A stretch of 64,000 nucleotides of DNA from Monocercomonoides exilis. Its lineage: Eukaryota > Preaxostyla > Oxymonadida > Polymastigidae. The stretch spans positions 1,421,501 to 1,485,500 of the forward strand of contig LSRY02000001.1 in NCBI GenBank assembly GCA_001643675.2. The letters run 5' to 3'. The position numbers and the translations under genes were made by a program. Shown here piece after piece: positions 11,901 to 21,627 of this stretch. The notes under the pieces were generated by a model. That model was given only the letters and a program-made list of their open reading frames with translations. It had not been told where the DNA came from and made no database searches. Numbering within the stretch: position 1 is the first letter of the stretch; each line of letters starts with the position of its first letter.

Positions 11901-13655
11901 GTTTGTTTCGATTATTGTTCCTGAAAAAACTTCGATTGCAGTCACATATCCTGGAATAAGTTGAGTCAAACAATGGCTGATAGTGCCGCATGGATGAGAT
12001 TCATTTATTCCACATGCAAATGCATCTTTGGCGTTCGGCTGGGTTTCAATTGAAGAAACAAATCTCACTCTGCCACCTTCATTACGAAGCCATTCACTAT
12101 GATCAGTAATTGTATTGAAATTAGCACTATCTGTGATGACCCTATTTATTGTTTCGGTGGTTGAATAGCAACTGGGATCAATGTTGTTTGCTGAAGAGTC
12201 TTGAAGAATTATGTCATGTCCACAAACCACGCATGTGTTATTATGGAAAAAACAATAAAAAAATAAAATTCCATTGTTATTTTCATTCACTTGTTGATAA
12301 ACAGCTCCCCCTCCACACATTGAAAAGCAATTACAAAATAGACAGTTTGATATAATAACTTGATCTGTACACTTCCAATGCTCAATAGCACCCCCAGCGG
12401 ATGATCTCTGATGATTTGCTTGGCAAGATTCAAAATACGAATTGATAATGCAACGTTTCTGTCTTTGAGTTTTCGTTGGACAAAAACAAATTGCTCCTCC
12501 ATCGTTTCCCGAAGAACAATTTTGAAAAGAGCAATCATCAACAATTGGTTGAACATAGATGTTTTCGATCATGATTCCACCTCCCCCGCAGTCTGTGGTT
12601 GCTTCAGCAGAACATTGAGCAAATGAGGAATGAAGAACAATGCATTCTGCAATTTTCAAAGCGTAAATACCTCCTCCTCTTGTTGATGAAGCACTGCATC
12701 TTGTGAATGAAGAATTCTCAACAGTGAGAATGGCACTTGCGTTGTCATGAACATAAAGAGCTCCTCCTTGTGGTGCTGTACAATCTTCCCATTCACACAA
12801 TGAAAAGGATTGGCTTTCCGTTGAATTAATTTGTCCCTTTTTCTGAAGAGCATTCATTTCTCTTTTCCCAAAGTTTATTGTCATATTTTTGCAGATGAAT
12901 TCATGTGAAGAATATGACCCTCCTGAGATCCCTCCTTCAAAGACATTCACACACGAATAAATGAGACAGTTCTCTATTGAACTTCGAAAACATGAATGTT
13001 CCACATAATGATCGCTATTCGCGGCATATTTCACAGACATGTTCCTGAAGGCACAATTAATGATCTGTTCAATTTTGCTCTTTCCTGATAACAGGAAATT
13101 GTCTGAAGATGAGACAGCCAGATCAGTAATGATGGAATTTCTCAAAGCTACCGAATTTGAATCGTCAGATGAAAATATGAGACTGGACGGATTAAGACTC
13201 TTTGGGGGGATCAAACTCAAATTCACCATGCTAATTGACCCACTTTGCAAAACAAAGGGAGATTCCGATTTTTGGTGGAAAATGCACGAATCAATCAAAG
13301 TGGCTGATTTGTCAGAAATTCGCATTGATGGCGACAACGTATATTCAAATACTATACTTTTCAGTCCAACTGAAGAATTGGCAAATGTGAAAAATGTGCC
13401 AATTACTGAAGAAATTCCTGAATGCAAAACTTTCATTTCTAATTTATTTCTCTGTTGAAACAAGGAACAAATATTGTTATTTGAGGAATAAAGCTTATCT
13501 TCTGGCACAACTCCATAAGGATAATTATAAAATTTGTAAGAAATAAAAGTTTTCCAATCATTGTGCTTTTTCAATGTGGCAATTCCAATTTTGTCTTGTC
13601 CATTCAACGCTTTTGTCAGGAAAAGAAATGCCAAAAGAAACAAATGCAAGCTCAT
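5907..13655 (-). CDS. Giant beta-helix membrane protein with kinase-like C-terminus
   Basis: Intronless, 2582 residues. It starts at ATG 13655 with a signal peptide (MSLHLFLLAFLFLTKALNG). The ectodomain is Ser/Asn/Cys-rich and full of short repeats such as GGGI/GGAI followed by F..C, typical of right-handed beta-helix (Pmp-like) surface proteins. A CG(x4-6)PC motif recurs near residues 548, 890, 1241 and 1622, marking modules of about 340-380 residues. One membrane helix lies at about 2143-2170 (IVIVLVVLLLIVLIVSIILA). The cytosolic tail is acidic and Ser-rich and ends in a kinase C-lobe-like stretch: APEL near 2455, an LWE..T...PFGE segment, and DDRPS near 2537. I see no Gly-loop, VAIK lysine, HRD or DFG, so it is probably a pseudokinase. 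Its role is likely as a surface receptor or adhesin. The architecture is known in oxymonad genomes; the ligand is unknown. Confidence 0.85.
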   Translation of the reverse strand: MSLHLFLLAFLFLTKALNGQDKIGIATLKKHNDWKTFISYKFYNYPYGVVPEDKLYSSNNNICSLFQQRNKLEMKVLHSGISSVIGTFFTFANSSVGLKSIVFEYTLSPSMRISDKSATLIDSCIFHQKSESPFVLQSGSISMVNLSLIPPKSLNPSSLIFSSDDSNSVALRNSIITDLAVSSSDNFLLSGKSKIEQIINCAFRNMSVKYAANSDHYVEHSCFRSSIENCLIYSCVNVFEGGISGGSYSSHEFICKNMTINFGKREMNALQKKGQINSTESQSFSLCEWEDCTAPQGGALYVHDNASAILTVENSSFTRCSASSTRGGGIYALKIAECIVLHSSFAQCSAEATTDCGGGGIMIENIYVQPIVDDCSFQNCSSGNDGGAICFCPTKTQRQKRCIINSYFESCQANHQRSSAGGAIEHWKCTDQVIISNCLFCNCFSMCGGGAVYQQVNENNNGILFFYCFFHNNTCVVCGHDIILQDSSANNIDPSCYSTTETINRVITDSANFNTITDHSEWLRNEGGRVRFVSSIETQPNAKDAFACGINESHPCGTISHCLTQLIPGYVTAIEVFSGTIIETNSFDCGADSFTVYGQSNMSTAIHTEFEASGLSLFSVSTGTLTARDFVLVYDSSHPNNRGSRMFEISGAGEMRISRLNISFGSVQSTETAFSTELINVQNGMFQMEHVNWAKTISTNSLISLSSTNEISLTLSECAFDGIERTMSGAAVMSFSNNKANIDVNSSTFERCGSRTSADGGSMMLCAGNGNEVKVNRGSFDGCYCSATDGLGGGILLRLLTENPDFQISSSFGTNTAKWGSDIFVISPNLEETAKSENIKCVEASLDTLEKVRGYDNGNNSVAIPLCIYLLPIPEEIYVSNSEASNHSQCGIVQFPCLTMKHSLTRQTGTKKVVVNGMIMMSDELDLKEKKHEIRGKDDESGWTISDSSSTSNSSMITANVETELSKLIFSLPSSFSSHSTFISSSSSSMTISQCSISLQNPSSELTILFLSVESGILNIDSFSASSINLSDYPLISLSGSSSYSELTSTQWLNMTNSNFTKIKRTAGSGGCVSIDNSDDENTNAEINIEECEFDECSVLADESRGGAIDAQLKGSIQMDIISCTFTGCTAPAEERKIGFGGGMALKLIDDDSSFVISSPVFEADKPNIATYGNDLFVESPNLTKSITNTSLPFVSGHLADISLDSLSGFDGNDSTNAIPLIYFWRTFGSEIVVSDDGKDVCICGLSDYPCLSIDYSLDRLPEGNERIISIIGNGILQKSVDVSGISVKSDESSMCSLECVSSLEGAEGAAMKICGITSFELIKFVIPSSFASGVNVLMHVGSTEGLLTVKDCSFTKNEENGEYIINYKLIKADGGKVMLELVTMQLLSFSQDVISVLSTTVLNVKNLTMKNIELDGASGLSISKSSRRETNEEEQNIVIEWSLFEEVIQDTTENISIIRNENDEPLKIVIRNTTMKRCGGLKCGNGGGMFCELNEGGSFECSFCTISECFCSSTGRGGWLFLEGTSAAEQSLNFVLSNITFRDNSAFRGRDVYVRCHSIETQIIDEQFLLDFRAPFVKNLAIWGCTTDAFVGEEDLLLRVVKYQSETIFVSSVSESHEDNKQCGEFDTPCHSLSFGIQHIIPSLYSQLLILDQTEVVGKCDVHDVTIRSLQSPSAALVHLSSTITNEESIITTSEKVRIESVKFNFGQLFSYSGNSIIHEANGILSLSFVDFSSVGQSENIESVVLNSTLLSIKSGILHVDNCSISMLSFKKPSFLLNGDEVSIANVKLEQLESTTDVFEIGDCGSVVFNGISTDGVKLSEGCVIAINDLSSGTVSIGISSFNNCSRNSKGASVLSVSSTSSQIVLSNCSCSNCDSLSDKGSIMEINNAKDVFIDSCQFIGVPAKEVGKERNNNFEEICKWNGSLVHSANSSLMMKDVIISDASSGGLSVSSCDVTIEKGEFLNNNPSIEGYPSVRRNIICSDSASLTISSLKGGDGLMQNSSLWILNDGCDLRGIAGERSSPFFIPRLEDVSVNENGSSDVLKFKGSLFVPCDLSFRLIFKTGDVELVEIYPFEKGSFVSETKVIGRVPSEKISNIGNETEVSVMILFGKRLASTSSQILKNKTEPKTGNDKVVEGGKEGKSYWLLIVIVLVVLLLIVLIVSIILAIRWRNSKEEAKKYKEIVDDNIKKDPKAFEMVTMEMSPEAQWRRAEREAEKKNDERIKKRIYETNMEHSESSEHLLSESGSTEYILGKDSDKIPDWVLEKEEEEEIRKISPSPSISSTSTTSTTDSDSTFVRGEDLCPTTSSMSNLVDAMACSSPHEKLIVDLRDSLFMLLHGKNKTKEMAIGSLKEREQTAAQILFWVANLALHSFNEMENPLSSLANLSSHIVLFSEHMVICIVMHSDFSSDDSSDSSSVSSSTVVTYASDDDGDDDSDSLPSSAFEDEELFKKECLRWKAPELLINKNMGAKKKSVAFSIGMMLWECLTLEIPFGEYETEVAGQKIKNGERPDMSEIEGTTFCGLVRSAVAQNKDDRPSLFVMKREFFQHFPTGATMVTVSDAIDYTEDSKVVSASFISDMQ

Positions 13656-14829
13656 TTGGATGAAAAACTCTTTTGATGAGAAAATTAAAAAATTACATAA
13701 ATGATCAAAATTTCAAAATAAAAAATGATTTCAACAATTGATAGTCAACCAAATAAAAATAAATTAATACCTTTCAAAATATTAGGAATTCATTCAAGGT
13801 CATATAATGGCAATTCCTTTACACAATTGGTTGTCCATCATTAATCCGTATTGATTGAAACATTCATTGTTTTTATTGGTTTACGAAATTGTGATAATTG
13901 AAGTTTAATAATGATAATCAGCATTTATTGAATTTCTGAATGGATATGAAATTGGAGACTTCTTTCATTGAAATACAAGACCCATTCATGATAAAATAAT
14001 CAAAGAAAGTTTTTTGTTTTCAATTCAAACTTTGAAATAATTCCATAATTATATGTTCTTTTTCAAATAAATAATTAGTATTCTTCTCAAAGCAACAAAG
14101 TGATGAATCTTTTTTTATCTCTTGTTCCGATCCTCGTTGAAATTTAATGAAGACAATCTTTCCTTAACTTCCTGTTTTTGTTGTTTCAAGTTTTCATCCA
14201 CCATCTCTATCTTCTTCTCTTCAATCGTGCAATTGCTTTTTCTTCAAAGCTTCCACCAGATCAGATATCATTTCACAAAACAATTCTTCATTCTCTTTTC
14301 AAGTGCACATCAAATTTCTCTCTTCCAACAGAATTCCATTCATTCTTTTTTTTTCCTATTTCTAATTTGTGAAGTGGTTTTGATTGTCATCAAGATTCTG
14401 AAATTGCCTTCTTCTATTTTTGGAGTATTTCAACATCAGTGAAGCTGCTCCAGTTTTGAATAACAATTAAATTAGCAATGCCAGAAATATTATCAGATTC
14501 AATTTTGGATTAAATGAAATTGAATGTTGAACGGCTCAATATTTGTTGAGGCAAGCAATTGAAAAGCGCATTCTTTCTCTTCCTCATTTTTCTTAACATT
14601 ATCAACGGCATCGTTCCCGTATGATTTGTATCATGACTAAGTGAAATAAAAGATCGATTTTGATGGAAAATTTTTTGGTACAAGATTACAAAAAAAATTC
14701 ACAACCCGATTTAAATAAAATAATGCGAATTTTTTCCTCATGTTCTTTAATGGCAAATCTCATATTTATTTAAATCAATTCGATCGTGAACTGCATTTCA
14801 AGCACACAGAATTTTTTTTTGCAGAACTC
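13656..14829. other. Intergenic, no supported gene
   Basis: AT-rich. It contains the upstream region of the minus-strand 2582-residue gene and a hydrophobic frame at 14122-14442 (plus) without any family signature. I see no RNA gene or repeat. Confidence 0.5.
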
Positions 14830-15651
14830 TCAGAAACGCATAAATTCGTTATCTCCTTTTCCTTCTTCTCCTTTTCTCCATTCTTCTACATCTTCTACTT
14901 TTCCTAACTCCTCTAGCACAACCAGCGCAATCGCTGCTGGCAACAGAACCACATCTTCCATCCTCAGCCCCGCTGCCGACAGTCCCTTCTCCACAATCTC
15001 TCCCACTTCACACACCGCAATCCCTCGCCCCATCACTTCGTCGTCCAGCTTCACCACCAAATATTTTAAGTGAGACAATCGCTATATCTGCAACAACGGG
15101 TCAAATAGGTTGTAGATCGACGGGAACGCATTCACATCAGCCGCTGCAAAGATCCGCTTGCTCCCCGACTTCGTGCCCATCGACGCTGCAAGCGACGGAA
15201 GCGGAGCCACCAGCGGGACCGAAAGCATCGCCGAAAGCGCCACATCATTCGCACACACAACACCCCCAGACAGCTCAGCCCGCCGCGCCACATCAAATCC
15301 TTCGAAGCGTCAGTTGCTCCCTCAGTAACGACTATCTGTGATTTTCATACACCTCAGCCGCCTCTCGATGTCGTCCATCGCTGCTGCCGATGTGTATGAC
15401 GCCGCCACCTCCGATGCATTCGAAGGGTCAATCAAAGGTGCTGATGATGGCTGATCATCTCCTGCCGCCTTCTTCTCTTCGCTTCTCCGCCTCCTGAATG
15501 GCGAAGCTGACTGGCGTGCTGTTCCAGTTGAAGAAGAAGATGACGACGAAATAGCAGAGCGAATGAACGACTGCTGCTCTGCGACAAGCATAAGAAGCTT
15601 TCTTGATACCTCAACATACCAGGCGGCAGCTTCATTGGAGGAACAAACACA
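14830..15651 (-). pseudogene. Unidentified gene candidate with an in-frame TAG
   Basis: This minus-strand segment is clearly less AT-rich than its surroundings, with GTG/CTG/GCG-type codons, so it looks coding. A first exon-like block (about 15651-15345) encodes a helical stretch with AEQQSFIRSAI followed by a Ser run. It ends at a plausible GTGTAT donor after ERRLR. A second block runs from about 15290 and ends LFDPLLQI at TAG 15082-15084. The same frame continues immediately with KYLVVKLDDEVMGRGIAVCE to a TGA at 14830-14832. The TAG is therefore a true end, a nonsense mutation, or a missed splice. I do not recognise the family. The upstream region 15683-16231 is Ser- and Pro-rich in the same direction and may be an N-terminal part. 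Confidence 0.35.
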
Positions 15652-15849
15652 ACATCTTAATTTGGATTATAAATTTCTTCATTCAATAAAAGCACTCTAT
15701 CTTCGAGAGACGTGAAGAGATGGAACAAAGTTTATTGAAAAGAAAAGTCGAAATGCAAAGAAGAAGAAGTATCTCTAGAACAATTGGAATAAGAATTAGA
15801 TGATGATGATAAAAATGATGAAAAAAGGAGAAGAATTTGAATAATTTGG

Positions 15850-16060
15850 AGAAGAAAAATAGGAAGAAAAAGAAAAAGAAGAAGAAGAAGAAGAAGAAGA
15901 AATAAATGAAGAAGAAGAATTGAAGAAGAAGAAGAAGAAGAAGAAATAAATGAAGAAGAAGAATTGAAGAAGAAGAAGAAGATGATGATGATGATTGAAG
16001 AAGAGAAGGAGAAGGAGAAGGTGAAGGTGAAGGTGAAGAAGAAGAAGAGGAAGAAATGAT
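15850..16060. repeat. GAA-rich microsatellite
   Basis: Long GAAGAA runs include a tandem pair of units containing AATAAATGAAGAAGAAGAAT at about 15900-15970. On the minus strand it reads as TTC/TCT repeats (Ser or Phe depending on frame), continuous with a Ser/Pro-rich open frame. It may be part of a low-complexity exon or a polypyrimidine tract of an intron. Confidence 0.6.
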
Positions 16061-16270
16061 TGGATGTGGAGAGTTCAGAGATACACGCGGAGGAGTCGAA
16101 GGCTGAAGAAGGGCAGCGGTGATTGGATGAGTGCTTATGCTAATAGAAGGAGCCGAGGGAGAAGGAGAAGAAGAATTTGAAAAAGAAGAGGAAGAAAAAA
16201 GAGGAGGAGGAGAGGAAGAAGGCGATGACAATGACGATGACTGCGAGTTAGTCGGAATGAAATGCTGAGT

Positions 16271-17140
16271 TCAGAAATATGCAGCTGATCTAGGATTGTA
16301 TAGCGTATAAGCAACTGAAGGTAGCCGAACTGGATGTTCGTTGAAAGAAGAAATCGCTGATGCCTTCGGAAGCTTGCCTTCCGCTCTTTTCGCTTTCTGT
16401 GGCCTTGGCGGAAGCGAAGCCAGTGAACACGATGCTGACAGAGGCGAAGGATGCATAGGAATTGTGTGAGCAGAGGTAATGTTTTCGTCTGAACGCCTTT
16501 TGGAAACAGCCCCCTCGCGTTGCGTTGGCAGCTGGATTGTGAAAATTGGCAATGGAGGAATTCTTTTTATTTGCTCCTTTGAGAACTGAACGAAAGACTC
16601 TTGCTTGAGTTCATTCTCCTTCTTCGAAGTCGGAGATGCATCCTCAAGTTCGATTGTTTGCCTCACAACTGGATGGTTGAAATGCTTCCGGATATACCTT
16701 CTTTTCAATATCAACGGCAAAAGAGACAAGAGACACGAGCTTTCGAAGTGTATCGTTATCATTAGAACTAATTGGGTTCCAAACTTCGAGTTGGAGATGT
16801 TGAATCCGTCCAGCCCCACGCCACAGACAGCTGACATCACAGTATAAAAGCAATGACGGAATGAAAAGTCGCTTTCCCAAAATAAAAGGACAACTGCTGC
16901 AGCCAAAGCAATTATCTAAAATAACAATTTTTCCAAACAATATTTTGTCAAAAACACAGCACAGACGTCAAATGAATTAAAGCACACCAAAATCAATGAA
17001 AGATGCAAAACAAAATATGAGCGGTTTCTTTGAAAGCACTGCCAATTTTGCTTTGTTTTCTCTTTTCATTTTCCTGCGCAATGAACTTGTCCTCCACTTG
17101 AACAATCCGTTTCAACTCTTGATAATCCGGTATGTTGCGA
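16271..17140 (-). CDS. TrkH/Trk-like cation transporter, C-terminal part (tentative)
   Basis: The last exon (about 16271-16913, starting after TTTTAG with IIALAAAVVLLFWESDFSF) encodes a membrane helix, a pore-loop-like segment (FRHCFYTVMSAVCGVGLDGF), another helix (LVLMITIHFESSCLLSLLPL), and a basic cytosolic tail to the stop at 16271. An upstream exon ending KKPLIFCFASFIDFG before a GTGCTT donor joins in frame and completes the first helix. The order of helix, G.G pore loop, helix and basic segment resembles the final repeat of Trk/HKT potassium transporters. A complete protein would need several more helices upstream. I could not find them, so the gene may be truncated or have more exons. 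The family call is weak. Confidence 0.3.
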
Positions 17141-17635
17141 TTAGCAAACGATCATTCTGGCTCATGCACAATTTGATCCGCAAACAAAAAAGTTTGTACT
17201 CAAATTATTCGCATATGGGTTGTCTTCAAAAAAAAATCATTCCACAGTTGAAAAACGTTCGATAATACATTGGAATCATCAAAAATTATTATTTCTTTAA
17301 ATTTGAATTAGCAAATTTGAGATAGAGATTGATAATTCTGAGTTTACGAATATGTTGAATTAATAAAAAGGATAAAGATAAATATTTCTTTGAGAAAATG
17401 AAGGAAAACAATAATATCAATCTCTTCAATAAATAATAATAATAATAATAATAGAGTCTCAGTGTTAGAAAGAGTCATTTAATTAAATGAAATTGAAGGA
17501 AAAATAAAATTTATTCTTTGTTGTTGTTGATGGTGGTGGTTTTCAAAAAATAATTGATAAAATAATTTTCTAAAATGCTTGCACCCATATAGTCATATAA
17601 TGGAACAAAAGAAACGGATGATAACAACTTTTTTT

Positions 17636-17694
17636 ATAGACCTTGGTAAAGTGAGAAAAAAAATTCGTCACGTCCGTCACCAGTTTTCCACTTC
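17636..17694 (-). repeat. ACGTCA-type terminal repeat, left copy
   Basis: This matches the reverse complement of 25216-25273 over about 58 bp. The shared core is AATTCGTCACGTCCGTCACC and the inner part TTTTCCACTTC; the outermost bases are more diverged (ACCTTGGTAAAGTG against CCCTGGGTGACGTG). An A-rich tract follows inward. It is likely one terminus of a DNA transposon related to the hAT-like copy nearby. Confidence 0.6.
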
Positions 17695-18208
17695 AAAAAA
17701 AAAATTAGATAAAATAAAATAAAAAATAAAGAAAAAAATAAATATATTAAGAAATTTACTAATTTTTTTTTTGAATTTTAACAGCTTCAATAGTGACTAA
17801 ATTACAATTTTAAGATACAAAAATATTTAATTTTTCTATTTTTCCCATTTTTACATAAATAATACATAAAGAAAAACTTTCTTTGAGATGCTTTATTCAT
17901 GTTTAAGATACTCAAAAGCAATGTGTAAGCATAATATCCTTATTTTTATTCTGAGATTTAATTTGGCTTCAACTTATTTTATCCAGATGGAAGAGCATTT
18001 AATATGAATAGCAAAATGGTCATGTTTTCAAGATCCAAGTCAAAGAAAAAATGAAAGGAAAATTAATAATAGGAAGAATGCAATGGTTTGAAAACGATAT
18101 TGAATTATTCCTTTTATGAAGGCAAACATTTCTTTGGTTTTTTGTTAAAAAGTGATTTTCTGAGTTTGAAACCTGATATGAGAAAAACTATAATAGAAAT
18201 ACTTCAAA

Positions 18209-18478
18209 TGGGGGATAATTTGGATTTTCAAGCTTTTTTTGCATAAAGCATGGAAAAATTGTTTCACTTTTAACATTTTTAAACTGAACCAGATTTCAAA
18301 ATAAATTTGATTTTCATATCTGTAAACAAACATCATTGAAATAATTACAAAATGTTTTGTGACCTCACATGTATTTCAAAAAATAAACCCATTTTCTTTA
18401 AATTATTTGATCACAAAAAGATTATTGTATGTGCATAATTTTTCAATGAAAATGCCTGAAGACAAATATTTTGTCCCA
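18209..18478. mobile_element. Second copy of the 270-bp MITE
   Basis: This aligns end to end with 2705-2974. It starts TGGGGGATAATTTGGA, shares TTGTTTCACTT and CAATGAAAATGCCTGAAG, and ends AATATTTTGTCCCA. It is exactly 270 bp as well, though clearly diverged. Unlike the 2.7-kb copy it is not flanked by an obvious TA duplication, so its flanks have decayed. Confidence 0.7.
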
Positions 18479-20228
18479 TTTGTTGTTATTTTTTTTTTTT
18501 TTTGGATAATATTTTCTCCATACAGAAGATTGGAAAAAATGATTTTTTGAAGATGAAAAGATGAAAGAATATAAGAAAAGAAAACAAAATGTTTCATAAA
18601 ATGAATACCAAATTGTTAAAAGATGAAACAAGTCAAGTGAATTATTTTCAATTTGCATGCCTTGTCTTTTAAAAGTGGAATTATGCATAGAAGAAAAAGA
18701 GCAGGCTCAGAAGGAAGTTAAAATAGCGTTTCTGGCTTAGAATTGCATTTTTTTCCACTTTCAATGTGAACATTTTTATTTCCACTTTTGTTTTCTTTGA
18801 TATTTTATTTATCTTTATATCTAGGAACAAGGCAAAGGAATTCATTTGAATACAATCAAAGAGATTACACATTATCAGCAAGAGTATCATAACCGAACCA
18901 AACAAGCCAATCAATCTGCTTGTTATATCTTGATTACGGGATAATACAGTGAAGAAAGCTAAGAAAACGTTGTGTTAATGAGCAACATTTTATGAGAGAA
19001 GTCAAAAGAGAATTGAAAGATGTCGAGGTTTGTGGATTTGGAGAGAGAGAAAGAAGAGAAAAGAGGAATAGAAATATTAGATGAACAAATGATCTGGAAA
19101 TGGTTCAAATTATCACGTTCTGATTAATAATAACGGAGAAAAAAGCAAAAGAAGCAAAAAACATTCAAAAAAGCAACAAGAAACGGAGTTGCACTTTTCG
19201 GTATCTTGTTGAATGGAAGAGCCTTTAATGTTATTGTTGAAAAGATTCAGTTCGAACATTGACAGTTAGGATGACATATGAATGTTTGAAATATTTCATT
19301 AAAGGTTTTCAGAGGCTGTTAGAAAAAGAGGAAAGATGAAATGGAAGAAGTGAAAAGAAAAGAATAGAAAAAGAAAAGTGTAAGATAAGATGGAGAAAGA
19401 AGATTTGAGAATGTCTTCACATGTATTTCGTGCTTAGTACTAATTTTCTTGTTCAATTTTTTGAATTCACAGGAATTGAGTATTGATTTTTATTTTCTGA
19501 ATATTTAAAAAAACAAAGAGCTCATATTTAATTTTCGAGAAGTTCCAATATTCCAATTTTTCTTTTCTCGTCATTTCTTTAAGTCGAGAACTGAAAATCT
19601 GTTGAAGTTTTTTTCGTAAACATATCTTTTTTATTCATTTGCAATGAAGCGAAATTATTACATTTAAACGAAGTGTATAAATTATAGAATCAAATGAGAT
19701 GTTGCGAATTATTTCAAATTATAGATAATACTTGTGTTTCTGTAATTTTCTTTATTTTTTCTTCACTTATCTTCTTCATATTATAAGTCCACATAAACAA
19801 CTTCAAAGAAAAATCAAAATGCAATGCTGTTTCACAACAAAACTTCAAAAATGCATTTTTTTCAGATAATGGCTTTCTTTATCAATCACATTATCTGATT
19901 TTATTTCTTTTTCGAATGGATGTAGTGAAATTATTTGCATAAAGCGATTTTTTCTCAATTTCATAAGAGAACAATCGCATAATGTGACGGAAACTTATGA
20001 ACAGTGGAAAACTGAGAAAAGGAAAAAGAGGAAAACATTGATTCATATAAAGAAACAAATGTAAAAGCAAATGCTTTATCAATCAAATCTTTTTTGCTTA
20101 TTTTTCTGAAACAAACTTCACCAGTGATAAAGTTGTGATTGATGCTTTTCATGTTCTTCAACAAATTTCTTTCATAAAATGTAAATTCAAATAATTAAAC
20201 TATTTCACAGCAATGAACTCTAATCATT

Positions 20229-20735
20229 AATTTCAAGATATATTTCTTTTTTCAATCTTTATTGAAACTGACTGCAGACCCAAAAATCCTGCTTCTGTTC
20301 CTCCAGCTCGCATGGAATGCCTTTTATTCCGCAAAAAGACAAGGTCAGCAGCGCTGATGTTCAACTTTCATTATTCATTCAGAACTCTTTTTTTTTTTTT
20401 TTTTTTTTACAAAATTCAATAGGATTTGAAGCTGAAAAATGTTCTCAGTTCGCATTGTGTGGTTCCTCATGAGCAACTTGTGCACCATCTCAAGTTACTG
20501 TGAAAACCATCTTTCACATCTTGCAGGCACTCATGTCTTGTTCAACCCATCAATACAATCAATTGAGCCAAAACCACCTCATAAAGCATCTCATTATTCT
20601 TTTGGCTCAACAGAGACATTCGGTTCTCGCTTTAGTGCTTCTTGAGAGTTTCACGTCGCTTCTCTATCTATCTTTATTGTTATTTCTTCTTCGATCTCTT
20701 TCTAATCAACTTCAGGTATTAATGAAAGCGAAGTG
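20229..20735 (+). pseudogene. Helical exon-like fragments
   Basis: Several stretches read as leucine-rich helical protein with plausible splice borders. One is about 20270-20341, ending AFYSAKRQ before GTCAGC. One is about 20423-20490 (LKLKNVLSSHCVVPHEQLVH). The last is about 20526-20715 (LMSCSTHQYNQLSQNHLIKH and onward), ending before GTATTA. The pattern resembles armadillo/HEAT-type helices, but the pieces do not join without short or doubtful introns, and no start codon is clear. It may be a gene remnant or a small gene whose exons I cannot fix. Confidence 0.3.
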
Positions 20736-20749
20736 AAGGATAAAAAACT

Positions 20750-21627
20750 ATCATTTCTTGTTGTTGATGAATCAAAATCAGAAATCGAGTTTGATGCATA
20801 TGTTTAAGTCAAAAATTGAAATTTAATTGTTTCGTATGTTTCAATTGAAGCGTTCAAAGCAACGGCGCCTTAAAGGAGTGCTTTTAATTGCTGCAAAAAT
20901 CTCATTGCTATCAACTTTATTCCTTTTAAGATGAAAAATGGAAAAATTTTCATTACAAGAAGAAGATTTCTCATGAATATAAAATTTCAAGAAAATACAC
21001 TTTGGATTAAATAAGAATTTGAGCTGAATGAAGAAGAAAATGATGATGAAATCCAAAAATATTGTTAACTTTTTATCCCATTTGATGACGGGAATTATTT
21101 TTCTCATTTCATTATAAACTTGAACGAAATTTTCCATTTCTTCTGTTTTCTTTAACCAAGAGCAACTTTCGAAAAGCTGCCATTTCAAATACGAAATGAA
21201 ATAGTCTCCTTCCACATGGCCATCCAATAAGAAATCGAATTATTGACCTCATAAGCATTGAATAACGATCAGAAAAATGAATAACGCACATTTTCCATTT
21301 AATATACTCTTTAAGTTGCTTTTCCTCAATGATCCACATAAACAATTTTTTGTTTCTATGAAACGATTTTCTTAAAAAAAAAACACATCTATTTTCATTC
21401 GGTTTCGTCAATATTAAACAATCATAATCATTCTCATGTCATCCTATTTTTTTCACTTCAATTCGTCGTTTTTTAATTTATGGTTAATTGTTCAATTTAT
21501 ATTAATTAACATGTTTTAGAATAAAACATCTATTTAATTAAGCAGACACATCTCATTCGAAAATAATATTTTTAAAAGAAAAAAATTGATAAAAATGAAG
21601 CGAAAAACATGAAAAAGCAAACACGAT
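20750..21627. other. Intergenic, no supported gene
   Basis: AT-rich. Minus-strand frames at 20841-21411 have no recognisable motif. I looked here for the left terminus of the hAT-like element (a CTAGCCC..GGTGACGTG match) and did not find it. Confidence 0.45.

Larger units (their letters stand above)
17300..20220. other. AT-rich stretch with repeats, no supported gene
   Basis: Apart from the repeats listed separately (17636-17694 and 18209-18478), I see only AT-rich sequence. It includes an (AAT)n run near 17434-17451, poly-A/T tracts, and purine-rich stretches at 19000-19400 without a credible reading frame. Confidence 0.5.

Noticed and set aside
15683-16231. Ser/Pro/Phe-rich minus-strand frame as an independent gene
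   Set aside because: Its second half is poly-Phe/Leu from a TTC microsatellite and it has no clear start. At most it is part of the neighbouring candidate gene.
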